In this document: positions 10,781-22,793 of the stretch, piece after piece
Layout of the letters: the number at the start of each line of letters is the position of its first letter
Numbering within the stretch: position 1 is the first letter of the stretch
Source of the DNA: Cardinalis cardinalis
Taxonomy: Eukaryota > Chordata > Aves > Passeriformes > Cardinalidae
Assembly (NCBI GenBank): GCA_014549065.1
Contig: JACDOX010000016.1
Coordinates: 3,362,672 to 3,426,671, forward strand
Reading direction: 5' to 3'
Length of the DNA: 64,000 bases
Notes under the pieces: model-generated
Told to the model about the DNA's origin: nothing
What the model saw: the letters and a program-made list of their open reading frames with translations, nothing else
Databases searched by the model: none
Position numbers and translations under genes: made by a program

Positions 10781-13661
10781 GTAAGTGGAAGCAAAGCAGG
10801 GCTCAGTGTGTATCTCTGATGGACGAGTTTTACCTGGCTCTTTGCTCCTGTGGAGAACCTGCTGTGCCCAAAGGGAGGAGCAGAGGAAAGAGCTGTGGGT
10901 TTCCTTCCTGCCCTCCCTACCCACTAGGCAGCTGGGCTGGCTGGAGGACACTTGCTGTGCCCAGGGAGTGTGTGGCTGGAGGCTGTATCCGTGGGGCCCA
11001 GGCGTGGGAGATGCAGCGGGATGCAGGATTTCATATGGCCTTGGCTCGGAGCTGCCTCATGGCTACAATGAGCCATTGATAAGCACTGACCTGATTAAAG
11101 GGCTGCTGCTCACGGGAGGCTGGGGTGCACCCTGGGCCTCTGGCAGGGGCTGCTGGGCTGCCCAGGATTCCTCTTGGGAGTGGGTGGCCAGACTGAGAAT
11201 GGGCAGATCAGAATTCACTGGAGCGTCCTGTCCAGAGGAAGGTGTCATATTGTGACTTGTTGAGAGCCACGGTGCTTTTCCCTGAAGGGACTTGGCAGTT
11301 TTATTGATAAAGGAGTGTTACATAAGTACCCCATCAGGCATGTCCTGATTTGTTAATAATTGATGATCTGGGTAGTACAGAAATGCTGGTGCTGTTAAAG
11401 CACTTCCACATAGATCTGCAATCTCTGCAGGCTCCCTGCTTGAGTTTTTCTTTAATTGTAATACAGGCATTTTGCTTTTTTCCCTTTTTTGGGTTCTTTA
11501 TATTTTCTTGGTGATCATGCTGCAGGTGGTGCCTGTCATGCCTTCCCATTTGGTCAGGGCCAGCTGGGGACTCAGCCTGTGCAGGCAGGATCGAGGTTCC
11601 CTCTGCAGAGCCAGGTGTCACCCCATGTCAGGCAATCTCTGGAGTGGCAGCAGCATCAGCCCAGGGAGAATCCTGTTCCTTGCACCTTCCACCTTTNGAG
11701 GGAAGGTATCTGGTGGGAATGGAGGGAATCTGGTGGGATGCCTCTGCAATTCCTGCACCAAGATTTGCCAGCATGGAAGCCAAGATGTTTTTCACACAGC
11801 ACAGAACAGGTGCCCTTCAGTTACCCCCCTGTTGATAACAGGCTGTGTTTGCATGGATTTAAAATGTGGCTACTTTAATGTGCCACAGCTAGAGAGATTG
11901 GGAAAATCATTTACCTCTGCTGACACACATAGAAAATAAATACTTACTGGGTATCATCAGCATGATCTGGCTGCCTCTTTCTTCTTTGCATGGTTTTTCT
12001 TTTCTGTGTAAGTTTCTTTTTCTCTGGAATTAAGTACCTCAAAACTCTGAGCAGATTTGAGAGTTATACCTACCCTAGACCTGTTTATTGCTTTCAGAGT
12101 AACCCAGCACATTTACTCTGTTGAGGGCAATGAAACCCATTACCTGCNTTAAAATCCAAAGCAGCAAGGTAACTTTCTAGTTATGTTGTGAAATGTAATG
12201 CCATTGTTGGCTTTTATTAATGTCTCGAGGTAGATTACACNGTGGTTAGAAGCCTGTTCTGCTGGGCAAAAGACTGTCTGTAATTTCAAGTGGTTGATCC
12301 TGATCAGGCAGTTGGAGCGGCTGCAGCAACAATCCCTTGGAGCTCTAAATCACATTTGTCACAAGATCTGCCTGGTAGTATTGGCTGCTCCAAGCCTTAC
12401 ACCGACTTCTCAGCATTCCNTCCCTTCGGTTGGATCACAGCAGTGAGGGACTTGCCAATCTTCCCTGTTCTTTGTGCCTAATTCTGAAAGACTGGCAGGC
12501 TTTATGCTCTGTTTTCTGAAGAGGGCCCAGCTTTACTAAGCTGCCTGTCTGTCAGGGATTAATTTAACCTCTAATTACTACATTTTCTTCACAGTTTGCT
12601 GCACATGAGCGTGTTGTAACAAAAGCACAAAGAAGTATGTCATTTTATTTAGCCACTACTCTGAAATTAATTTAGGGGGTACAGAGTCAGATCTGACACA
12701 CTTGGTGTTAAAATAATTGTGCTGGCATTAGAATTAAAGTACATAATCTTGTTGTTTCTAATGATACAACAGTACTAGTGTAAATAGTGTTGTTAACTCG
12801 TTAGTTATAGCCACAGTAATAGAAGTGATATCTACTTACAGAGAAACACTCAAATAAGCATCTCAGCAAAAGTTTCCCCCAAATAATTCATGGTTTCCTC
12901 AAAATAATGGCATGGTTTCTGCTTCATTCCCATCTGACATTTTGGGTTAGGATTACATATCTAAGTGTAGTTTGTTGTTTTTTCTCAAAAGGTCTGCCAA
13001 ATTGCAGTAAACAAACATTTATGATGGCTTGGGCTTCTTCCAGCCTGGATAATGATTTTTGATTTTTGAGATTTTTAAACATGCAGCATCATGGGAACAT
13101 TACAAAAGGCCGTATGTCCTCTTGTCCCTGCTCAGAGTGACATCAGCAGTGCCACAGTTCACACTGAGAGCAGCCTGCTGTCTTGAAGGAAGAGAGTGAG
13201 TCTGCTCCTGTTACGAAACATGGAATGACTTTCTTCTTTTCCANTTCGGTAATATTTGCAACAAAGGTGTCAGTTGCTGTTTTTTTCCTTTTGGAAACGT
13301 TAGGCTTGGGAAATGCAGGCTATCTCCAGTTCAGGGAAATGTGGCTAAAATGTAGCTAAAGGTTGTTGGTGTTACATCAGAAATGTGCAGTAGGGGTCTT
13401 GTCATCCAGCACCATGTTCATCAACTCTGAGCCAGGCTTGTTAAAAATGTAATTTTAACTTTGAATATGTGATTTCTTATGTAAGGTTGGATTTTTAAAA
13501 TCATTGGTTATGTACTAATAGTTTATTTCAAATGGAAACAGAAGATTGATTGTATATTTTTGCATCATGCATTTGAGTTACAAAGCACNGGCCCAACTCA
13601 GTAATTCTCCTTCAGTAAAAACTGTAGGTGCATTTGATGGGAAACTTCCCCTAAAGATTCC

Positions 13662-13670
13662 CCAAGGTCA
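13662..13670 (+). promoter_or_regulatory. SF1 (NR5A1)-type site CCAAGGTCA
   Basis: The nonamer CCAAGGTCA fits the SF1/NR5A1 consensus YCAAGGYYA exactly. It matters because published work on mouse and human Mamld1 reports regulation by SF1 through a CCAAGGTCA element in an intron upstream of the coding sequence, and this copy lies in the presumed intron upstream of the MAMLD1 coding exon. By chance the exact nonamer would occur about 0.5 times on the two strands of 64 kb, so sequence alone does not show function. Confidence 0.4.
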
Positions 13671-16600
13671 GGTAGGACACAGTTACAGAGTCACATCTTG
13701 TATTTCCTTTCTCAAAAGGAGAATTAATGTGGCATCGTTATCCAGGCTTGTGACAACAGTGACACAGGATTGCCAAAAAGACTAATGGAAGGAAAGTGAT
13801 GATTGATTCTCTTTACAGTAGTAGATCAGATTATTTCTCTGAATTNTTTCTTCAGTTCTCTCAATTCCCAAACTGTAACCAGTTACTGTGGTTATTTACT
13901 CTAATTACTTCCAATCTACAAGTAAATCGAACATGAATTAAGATCGACTGATGAGAGGGACGGAGTGGTTCTGTGAGCTGACAGTCGGGTTTGGAGATGC
14001 TCTCACTGGTCAGAAGTTCAGGNTGGTTGGAAAGCTCTGTGGAGCAANTGGAATTTTTTGTGGATATCAGTTTTCATATAACAAGCCAAGACTGAGTAAT
14101 GCTTATTCTAATTTCAAAGTTGTCCACATTTTTTTTTCAAAGGGTCTGAATATCTGTATGTATGTGTTGCTGGAGGCAATTTTAGGAGTAAATAGTTCCT
14201 AGGTTTATTTGTCCATTGTAAAATGGGAATGATGGTGCTTTACCTTTACCTTCACACTAAGTATCCTTAACTAGTTAAATAAATCATCAGTGCTTGTTAC
14301 CTGGTGAGGTCTTTAGGGTCCTTTCAAATTGNTGGAAATTATATTCAAAATAAAGGCAGGTATATCTTACTGGGAGCCTCCCTCACTGTGAACAACAGTC
14401 GTATTTCTTTGCTTTGGCTGTAATGCCAACTTAGGTGGATTTTTTTTTTTATTTTTCCCCCTGATATGACATTATATTATCTTTTTTTTTTGCTGAAACT
14501 TCAGAATTTCATGTAGGGGTAAAGAAAATATTTAAAGATAAAAATGGCATCTACCCTGAGGCATGTATTTTAATGTTTCATTCTCTGTCATGGGTCTTCA
14601 TGGGTTTAAGTTTTCAGCAATAGTAAAAAAGTCAATATTTTACAAAGAGATTTGTAGAAGTTCCAAACACACCAGTAGCTTTTTCCCCAAGCATTAGTAT
14701 GTAAACATTAGCTTAAGAATAATTCTGTATCACTCATTTCATGTGGTTATCAGAATGGATNCTGAGTATAATTTCACTTTGCTTGCACTAGATACTTAAA
14801 ACCTTATTAGGTTTTTCACAAGTCCAAGTTTATATAAGGAAATAATTTCTGAATGTACTTGATACTTCGGTAACCCAGTAGATCTTGCTGATGGTCAGGT
14901 ACTTTTAAGCACCTCACTTTTTCTGTTACCTTAACTTACTTATTTTCTTAATTAATTGTGTTGATTTAAATAAATTCACACAGATAAAAACTCAAGTTTA
15001 TACAATCTTCTAGTCAGAAATNCAGGCAAAAGGTTTTGATCTCTGACTGTCAAATGGTGACTCATTGAAAAAGAATTTTTGTTCCTCCCTTTTCAAAGGG
15101 TTACTCACTACCAAGCAGTAAATATCTAGTTTTGATGCTACTGCATTGAAATGCCTGACATTGTTGGTATATTAAGTCCAAAGCCTGTAAGGCTGTTTGT
15201 TCACAGGCTTCATAGGTTTTTTTTGTTTGTTTTTCTCGTTTAAAGAAACCCATTGGGGGATTTTCTTCAAGCTTTACCCTGTTAATTTGAGTACAGACTT
15301 TGTTTGGATTTTAATAACAGAGGACCCTGTCCATACTTTAAGCAGTGGGTCATTCAAATTATTTTTAAAAACACATGACCAAGCAAGCAGTAATTTCTTT
15401 CTAATTTTGCATTGGGTAACATTAGACAAGGACATTGGAATTCATCTAAATCAAAAAAATTTTCTTTGTCTTCCACATCAAGTGTTGTGTGCTAAGCATT
15501 TTCTAATAATGCATAGCGTAAAGCCGAAAATAAATTGTACTGAAGAGAGACAGANAAAATCCAGCCCAAGGCATGCCCTTTCCTCCATTTCCATATTAAT
15601 CTTGACTCTCTGAGCCATCTCTTTTGTCTTCCTGTTCTTACCTATTCTACACATTTGATGGAAGGGCACAAAGGCATGTTTGAATCTTCCATCTCATCTC
15701 CTCTTCTTAGGTATGAATTTGTTGGTTTGAATTTACATCGCATTGGAAAGATGTTTTCTTGGTTGCAGCAACACTTGTGTTTGACTTGAAGCAGAATGAG
15801 AGTGCATTTGGGCTTTTCAGTACTTACGAGACGTGAATCTTGGTCCCTGATCCCAGGAGGTAGATCAGACTTAATTTCAAGTGAAAGTCCTGCATCTTCA
15901 AATAACTTCCCGTGTCAGTAAAGTTCAATATTCTTGAATTCCAGAAATGTAGATGAGTCAAATCTGAAGTTTAGGGCGAGTGTGAAGGATGTAAGAGACA
16001 ATGTAGCTGTTTCTTGTGACGGCGCTCTCCCCTCCCCTTCAGGGCTCCCACAGTCTGTCAGCTGTAACGGAGTGATTTGATTACTTTGTAGTGTTAGGCT
16101 AAAAGAATAAATCTGAGAGCCTTGGGAATGGGGAGCCAATCCAACAATCAAAACCAAACAAGTTAATAAACGTGAAGCGTTTCTGCTCGGTGCTGCTGTA
16201 GAAATGCTGGCTCCAGAAATGCTTGGGGCAGCCGTGGCCATGGCCCAGTCCATTAGTGTAAGTACATCCCCTGTGCACACCACCATTAGCTGCATGCTGG
16301 GGGCTCAGCTCCCTGTTTTGAAGAAGTGTTGTTTTTGCTGCTGTTTATAAATTATGAAGATGTTGAATGTCTCAGGATAAANTGTTCATTGCTCATCACC
16401 TCGCTTCCCATTCTCTCTACATACCTAGAAAAAGCTTGACGTAGGCCATCTGAATTGCCCTTTCTTTAAGAGCATTTTGGCCTTACACATTATCTTTGAA
16501 TTTCTATTTTCCCCTTGTCAGTTCTTCTCTACCCCAGCCCAGCATCCCACAAACTAGCCAGAAATAGAGCATTTCAGTGACTGTCCACAGAGGTGGTTTG

Positions 16601-18224
16601 AAATCTAAATGACACCCTCAGACTGGTTTCTTTCTGGTGCCCACATGCCAGGCAGTCATTTGGAAGACAGTATACATAGAAATACTGTGAGCTACAGCAG
16701 CAGTGTCAAGTGTTGTTGAGTAAGAAAACCCATACTACTTGTCTGCATGGAACTGCCTGTGGATGTGGGTACTTCTGCAGATCAGACCTGGATTACTTAT
16801 AAAGAGCCTTCTGCTAGCCTGTAGCTTTAATTTTATCATATCTAAGAATGGCATTAATGGCAAACTAGCCAGGAAATGACCAATTCTGGCTGCCCACAAG
16901 ACCTCCCTGTGGAGCATCTACGTGTTTGTTATTTCAGGGTATGCAGTGGCCAGCTAGTCCAGCAAACATCCATTTGTTGGTGTTCGTGCCTGGAACAGAA
17001 ACAGGTACAGCCCTTTGTACAAGAATGGCAGAAAATGTGCCGCTGAGAGCTTTGCCATCTGCTTCTCAAACTGTAGTGAAGCAAACTGTTAAACTTTGCA
17101 TGGAGCTTAGGGCTTGATTAACTTAAATTACCATCCTGTGGTTCATGTCTGCCATGCCAAGGGGATTAGGTGGCATGTATTTTCAAGAAATACATGTTCA
17201 TTATTCAGAAGGGTTATGCAATAACATCCAGTGGTCATTTCCTTTTGGAGCATAGCTGTGTTGGTAGTGTAGCTTGTTTGTTTGTGCATTCATCCTGCTG
17301 GAGCCCGGCACTGCCAGCACCGGCCGCACGGGCTGGGGCTGCTGCAGCCACACATGGAGAACCTCAGAGCTTGAGGTGAAGAGGTCCAAAGTGCAAGGAG
17401 GCAATGGTAGGGGAGAGAGCTGGGAGGGGCTGGGACCAAAGGGAGGGCAAAGCCAAGGAGACAGGAGAGCTAAGGAAAGTGGGCAGGTGTCTGGGAGGTG
17501 ATGGAGGTGCAGCAGGTCCAGAACTGCCTCAGTAAGGCTGGAATCTCTCACGTGCCTGCTCCACAAGGTCCAGCATCTCCTACGGCTTCCGTTCAAGCAG
17601 TAAATGCTTCCTGTATGCAAACTTGTTCTGTGCTCCTTGGACACTGACTTCCAGGCACTGCTTTTCTTTATTTCTGTTGTCTCTTAAGTTTGCAACCCTT
17701 GTTTTTCCCTTGTGCTCTTCTCTTCATGCCTTTGTTGTGGTTGCTCTGCTCCTGGGATCTCACCTGGTGTCGCGTCTCCAGAGGCAGGCAGAGCTGTGGC
17801 AGGGAACAGCACTCCCTGTGATCACAGNCATGGCTTGGTTGGGTTTGTTTTGTCAGAAGGATTTTTCTTTGGGTGAGCACAGTGCTGGGGCAGCCCAGGT
17901 ATCTCATAGCTGGCTGAAACACAGCTGCTGTTCCCTGTGCAGCTGCAGGATGTGCCCCTTGGATGTGAGCTGGTGCTAACACTGGGGCAAAAGTCAAGGT
18001 ATGGTTGCCCTGCTGTCCTTATTCTGTGAATTTGCTGGTTCAGGCAGAAAGAGTGAGGGCAGCTTTCACCTGGCCAAACTGCAGCTCACTGCCAGCAGAA
18101 CAGCAATGGCTATGTGAGCTGAGTTTGAGCTGCAGAAGTTGCTTAAGATGTTAAGTAAATAATCTGACCCTTGACACACATGGAACAGCAGAAGTGCCCC
18201 GAGCAGCATTGCCAGCCTGCCCCA

Positions 18225-18254
18225 GGCCAGCNTTCCCTGGGCCAGCCTTCCCTG
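18225..18254. repeat. 15-bp tandem repeat, two copies plus a partial third
   Basis: GGCCAGCNTTCCCTG is followed directly by GGCCAGCCTTCCCTG, then a diverged GGACAGCCTCAGGGG. The array is flanked by TGCCCC on the left and GGGGCA on the right, so it could fold. Probably a minor slippage product. Confidence 0.75.
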
Positions 18255-18312
18255 GGACAGCCTCAGGGGCAGGTCTGCATGAGACCAGTGCACCTTGCTG
18301 TGCACTGGGAAG

Positions 18313-18981
18313 CTAGGTCAGAAGATCATCTGGGCTGCTAATTAAACATCTTTCCAAATCTCCTTCAACAGCAATTTGGGATCTTAAGGTGGCCTTGGAT
18401 TCTGTGAACCAAGGACGGTAATGTTCTCTTTTACAGCTGGTTCTGAAGCATTGTAGCTTCCCTGAAGTAAGGAGATGTAATTCAGTGTTTATAAAAGCAG
18501 ACATGAAAGTAAAAGACTCTTTGGTTCTCTCTGAGAGCTTTTTCAAATGTAGAAAGAGTGAGTCACTCGACATTTCATTACTGAATAGGAGCTGATTTAC
18601 AAGTGTGTATGCCCTGAGATGAATGTCGGTGGATGAACTCCAGTAGTTTCCTCCATGACCATGCTGTAAATGGGCTTCAGCCAGTTTGATGTAATTCATT
18701 TTGTGGCACTGTGCTGTCTTTTGAAATGGAAGCATCATCCTTCTTATGATCTTGTGAATGCTAGAAGGCCGATTAACATGGGAATTCCTGATTAGCTTTA
18801 ATTCAGCTCTACTACTCCAAGAAAGCATAGTTCCTGAACTGCACAAAGAAAGCCTCTTCAAGCACGGATCCAAATCAGTGTACTGAAGATCCTGTTGGTA
18901 GGTGTGGTGACTGTGATTAATATTTACTTGATGTCTTTCATCTTCCAAGTGCTTTACACAGAAGAAGCATTTCATCTTCAC
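18313..18981 (-). other. Unassigned 222-codon open frame, probably not a gene
   Basis: An ATG-initiated frame of 222 codons on the minus strand in base-balanced DNA, outside any repeat or GC-rich region. The translation is Ser/Leu/His-rich, with no signal peptide, clear membrane segment, zinc-binding pattern or family motif that I recognise. Treating stop codons as random, roughly 0.1-0.2 frames of this length would be expected in a window this size, so it is unusual but not decisive. No splice or promoter context supports it. A non-coding conserved element or chance are the main alternatives. Confidence 0.12.
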
Positions 18982-21900
18982 AAAAGATGTATGANTTAGG
19001 TGAAGTAAGTTTTACTCCCTTGGCTTTATTAATAAAGGCAGGGAAACGGAAGCAAGGAGATTAAAGTAGTTTGGTCATGGTTACAAAGAAGCTCTGAAAC
19101 TGTGTAATTCCAGGTTTCTATTTCTGAGTCCAGACTAATGTCTCTTCTTGGTAAGAAGAAGCAGCAGGACAGACTTTGGAGTAGGAACATCATAAGAGCT
19201 CAGTGAGGGATCACTTAGGCTTGTGCCCTGCCAGCCTGTTCTCCTTCCTCCTCCCTTACGGAGGCGTTCCCACAGGTTGCCACTTGAGTTGCAAAGCACC
19301 TGTGGGTCTTTCCTTAGGCTTATATTATGGCCCAGTTTAGTCATTGGTCTGGTTGCACCACTGAGAAATAAGTATATGTTGAGATTTCTGGAATAAAAGA
19401 GTCTCTGCTGAAGTGAATATTATGAGATGCATNTACGATTTTAATCAATTCAATGGCTTATTGCATTATAGAAAGTGTTTAAATTACATTGTTGAATTTT
19501 AAGTATGCAAGGGATCTCATTAATCTGGAAAAATGATTTGTTTACCTTTGGTTTGGATANGGCTACTCATAGAGTTGTGTTTGAGTTTACACTGAAGTTT
19601 ATTGCCACATCAGGGCCCTGGTTTGCAGCAAAGGCCATGTCACCCTGAACTGNAGACTGGCAGGGAACCTGCTGAGGGCCCAAAGGTAATTTTTGCCTTA
19701 AAGAGCTTCCTATTAAGATGAGTCAGTGGACAAAGCTTAACATCTGAGAAAGTTCTTGTCTGAGAAGGCATCTGATCTTTTGAAAGAGAAGCCTCCTTGG
19801 TAGATGCATATGAGTTCTGTGCATCCTCAGTCTGGTTGTGCAGCTGGTTGACTGGAATGGAAACCCTCACCTAGGAGGCTCCCCTGGAAGCCTCCCTCCT
19901 CCTGTGTGGGGAANAGAAATTGCCTTTTAGTTCCTCCAATCCTACCCTAAAGAAGAAAGGGAAGATGCCCTTGGCTGAAACTGAAATCCACTCTGGGATG
20001 GTGGCCATAGAAGCCACTGCATTTTATCTAGATATGACTGTAAATTGAGCCTTCTGTTTCATGTGGAGTAATGATTTTAATGCTGCAGTGAGGAGTCACT
20101 GGCTGAGAGAAGGGAGGCAGGAGAGCAAAGCAGTGCAGCCCCACTCCCCTTGTAAGGCCATGGTTCAACATGTTTAATTAGTTGTTTCAAACCGGTGGCT
20201 CTTCTCTTTTGAGGCAGGAATGGTGTATCAGCAAAAGCTGACCAAATTGATGTAGCAAATCAATTCTATGGTAATCCGTTTATTTAAACTTTGATACTTA
20301 AATTNATAAGCTCTTCTCAAGTGTGTCTGTGCTGCCGTTCATTAGCCCTTATTCTTTTATGCTCTTGCTCAGAGGTTTGTGCTGCAGATAGCAGAATGGC
20401 CAGGACATGCCACTCGAAACTGCCTCCAAATGTAATTCAAGCAGGTCTGCAATAATAGTGCTAAAAGAAGAGCTATTTAGTGGCATTATTAATGGGCAAA
20501 GAGTTCAGGCAGGATTATGAAAAAGTAAATTTTTATTAAGAGTGGAGGAGCTAGAAGAATGGACTGATTGCCCTGAGTCCTCTGGGCCCTCGAGCAATCA
20601 ATTTCCCTTTCTAGTATTCAGTTACTTGCTAATTGTATTGATTTTTATCAAATATGTGTACAAATCAATTTTATATTTTAGTGCTATTAAAAGCTTCCTT
20701 CCTTCCTTGAAGGCAGTGCTGCTCTGATCATTCTCTTTGTCTTCCTTTATTTTAATGCTTTTATCCTAATGCATATTTTCGTTAGGACATGCATGTTTTT
20801 CTTTAGGACATTGAACTAGGCTGGGATTTTGCCTCCATGCTCAGGGGTGGAGCAAATAGGCGTCAATCAGTGCAGAGCTCTGTGAAGTCAGTGGAACTGT
20901 CTGCTTAAGGAAAAATTGCAGGAAAGGGATGTGTGGTGTCATAAAATGGGTGGGTGCAAGTGACCACACAGCGTGACCCCCTGAACAGGAAGCACGGCTG
21001 CCACCGGATGGGGATTGTGCTGCAGAAAGCTTGTAATGAGAAACAGAGGGGATAAATGCTGAGCACGATGCACTCTAACTGAGTAAAAGGGGGAATGAAG
21101 TCGGGGTGAGAAAAATGAAACTCCTGTTTTATTAGGATGACCCCCATTGCTGCTGCAAACCAAGTCACTTAGGCACTTCAAGTGAAGTGGATGCTGGAGA
21201 CATCTCTGAGCAGAGTGAATGTATTGAGCTCTGAACAAAATAAAACAACATTCTCCATTTGTGTTTGTTTATGCCCATGGCGATTCAAATTGTTCCTGTC
21301 AAAAGTACCTATTTTCTGAGACAGCACAAGCTTGTGCTCTCCTTTTAATGTGAGCCACACAGTTTGGGTTTGGGGAGAATCTCTCTGGCTGTGTGTGAGC
21401 CTGAGAAATAGACTCTTATAATTTAAATGTTTGGTGTATGTACAGCACTGCCAGAGATGGTGGGGACACTTTGGACTTTTAATGGTGTGAGCAGGAGTCA
21501 CAAGAACAAGGGGAGTTAGCACTNTGCTTTTCCACTTGCCTCTGACTTAATATTGAAACTGGAGAGTTTATGGTGGTGTGTTTTCTGCTCTTATGNCCAG
21601 GCAGTTAAACAAAATACTTTTATACTTTTCCTCGGGAATGAAGAGTTGTTTTAGCAAGTATTNGGGTATATACACATGGTAAAAATACACCTTACATTAA
21701 ATCATCTAAAGCAGTGGTACATAGAGCATTTTATATTTTACATGGATCACTTTGGTCGTTTTGATTACGTTCTCCTCTTTGGTTCCACTGATGTTTCTTC
21801 ATCTCACAGCAAACCCATCTGGGAAAACCAGCAGAAGCCACAGCTTTACAGCTTTCTCAGCCTCTCCTCCCTGCCTGTCACTGCTCCCAAGGCAGAGGTG

Positions 21901-22237
21901 CTNTGGCATGGGGAGACAGACCCAAGCCCTCCTGCCCCATCCAATGGCATAAAAGGACCAGGGTGCTGGTCCTGCTGGTCCCAGGAGCCCCAGAGANCAG
22001 CTCAGTGGGAGCAGGCATCCTCTGTGCCCCATCACACGGGACTGCTGCAGTCCTGGCAGCCACTGTGGCTTCGCCTGCCCCTTTGGGGTTCTTGGGATTT
22101 CAGATCCAGTGTAGGCGCTGCAACCACCATCGCCAGGATAATGATTTAGAAGCTGGTTAGGAGAAGCCAGTGTTGTTCTGCTTTGATCTCTGTGCGCAGT
22201 GAGTTCCCTCTCGCGTTCCCAGCCCTGCCCGGGGCCC

Positions 22238-22793
22238 NNNNNNNNNNNNNNNNNNNNNNNNNNNNNNNNNNNNNNNNNNNNNNNNNNNNNNNNNNNNNNN
22301 NNNNNNNNNNNNNNNNNNNNNNNNNNNNNNNNNNNNNNNNNNNNNNNNNNNNNNNNNNNNNNNNNNNNNNNNNNNNNNNNNNNNNNNNNNNNNNNNNNNN
22401 NNNNNNNNNNNNNNNNNNNNNNNNNNNNNNNNNNNNNNNNNNNNNNNNNNNNNNNNNNNNNNNNNNNNNNNNNNNNNNNNNNNNNNNNNNNNNNNNNNNN
22501 NNNNNNNNNNNNNNNNNNNNNNNNNNNNNNNNNNNNNNNNNNNNNNNNNNNNNNNNNNNNNNNNNNNNNNNNNNNNNNNNNNNNNNNNNNNNNNNNNNNN
22601 NNNNNNNNNNNNNNNNNNNNNNNNNNNNNNNNNNNNNNNNNNNNNNNNNNNNNNNNNNNNNNNNNNNNNNNNNNNNNNNNNNNNNNNNNNNNNNNNNNNN
22701 NNNNNNNNNNNNNNNNNNNNNNNNNNNNNNNNNNNNNNNNNNNNNNNNNNNNNNNNNNNNNNNNNNNNNNNNNNNNNNNNNNNNNNNNNNNNN
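22238..22793. other. Assembly gap (556 N) in GC-rich flanks
   Basis: All bases are unknown. The flanks are GC-rich (GCCCGGGGCCC on the left, GGCCCAGCCCCGCCTGGCCA on the right), unlike the AT-leaning intron around them. The missing DNA is therefore probably GC-rich sequence that dropped out. Open frames that run through it are meaningless. Confidence 0.98.

Larger units (their letters stand above)
7681..22237. other. Presumed first introns of MAMLD1, mostly featureless
   Basis: This is AT-leaning non-coding DNA. Apart from the candidate exon at 10634-10780, the hairpin at 9627-9660, the SF1-like site at 13662-13670, a short tandem repeat near 18225 and an unassigned minus-strand open frame (18981-18313), I see no gene, RNA gene or clear transposon. 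It is intronic only if the CpG island is indeed the MAMLD1 promoter. Confidence 0.5.
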
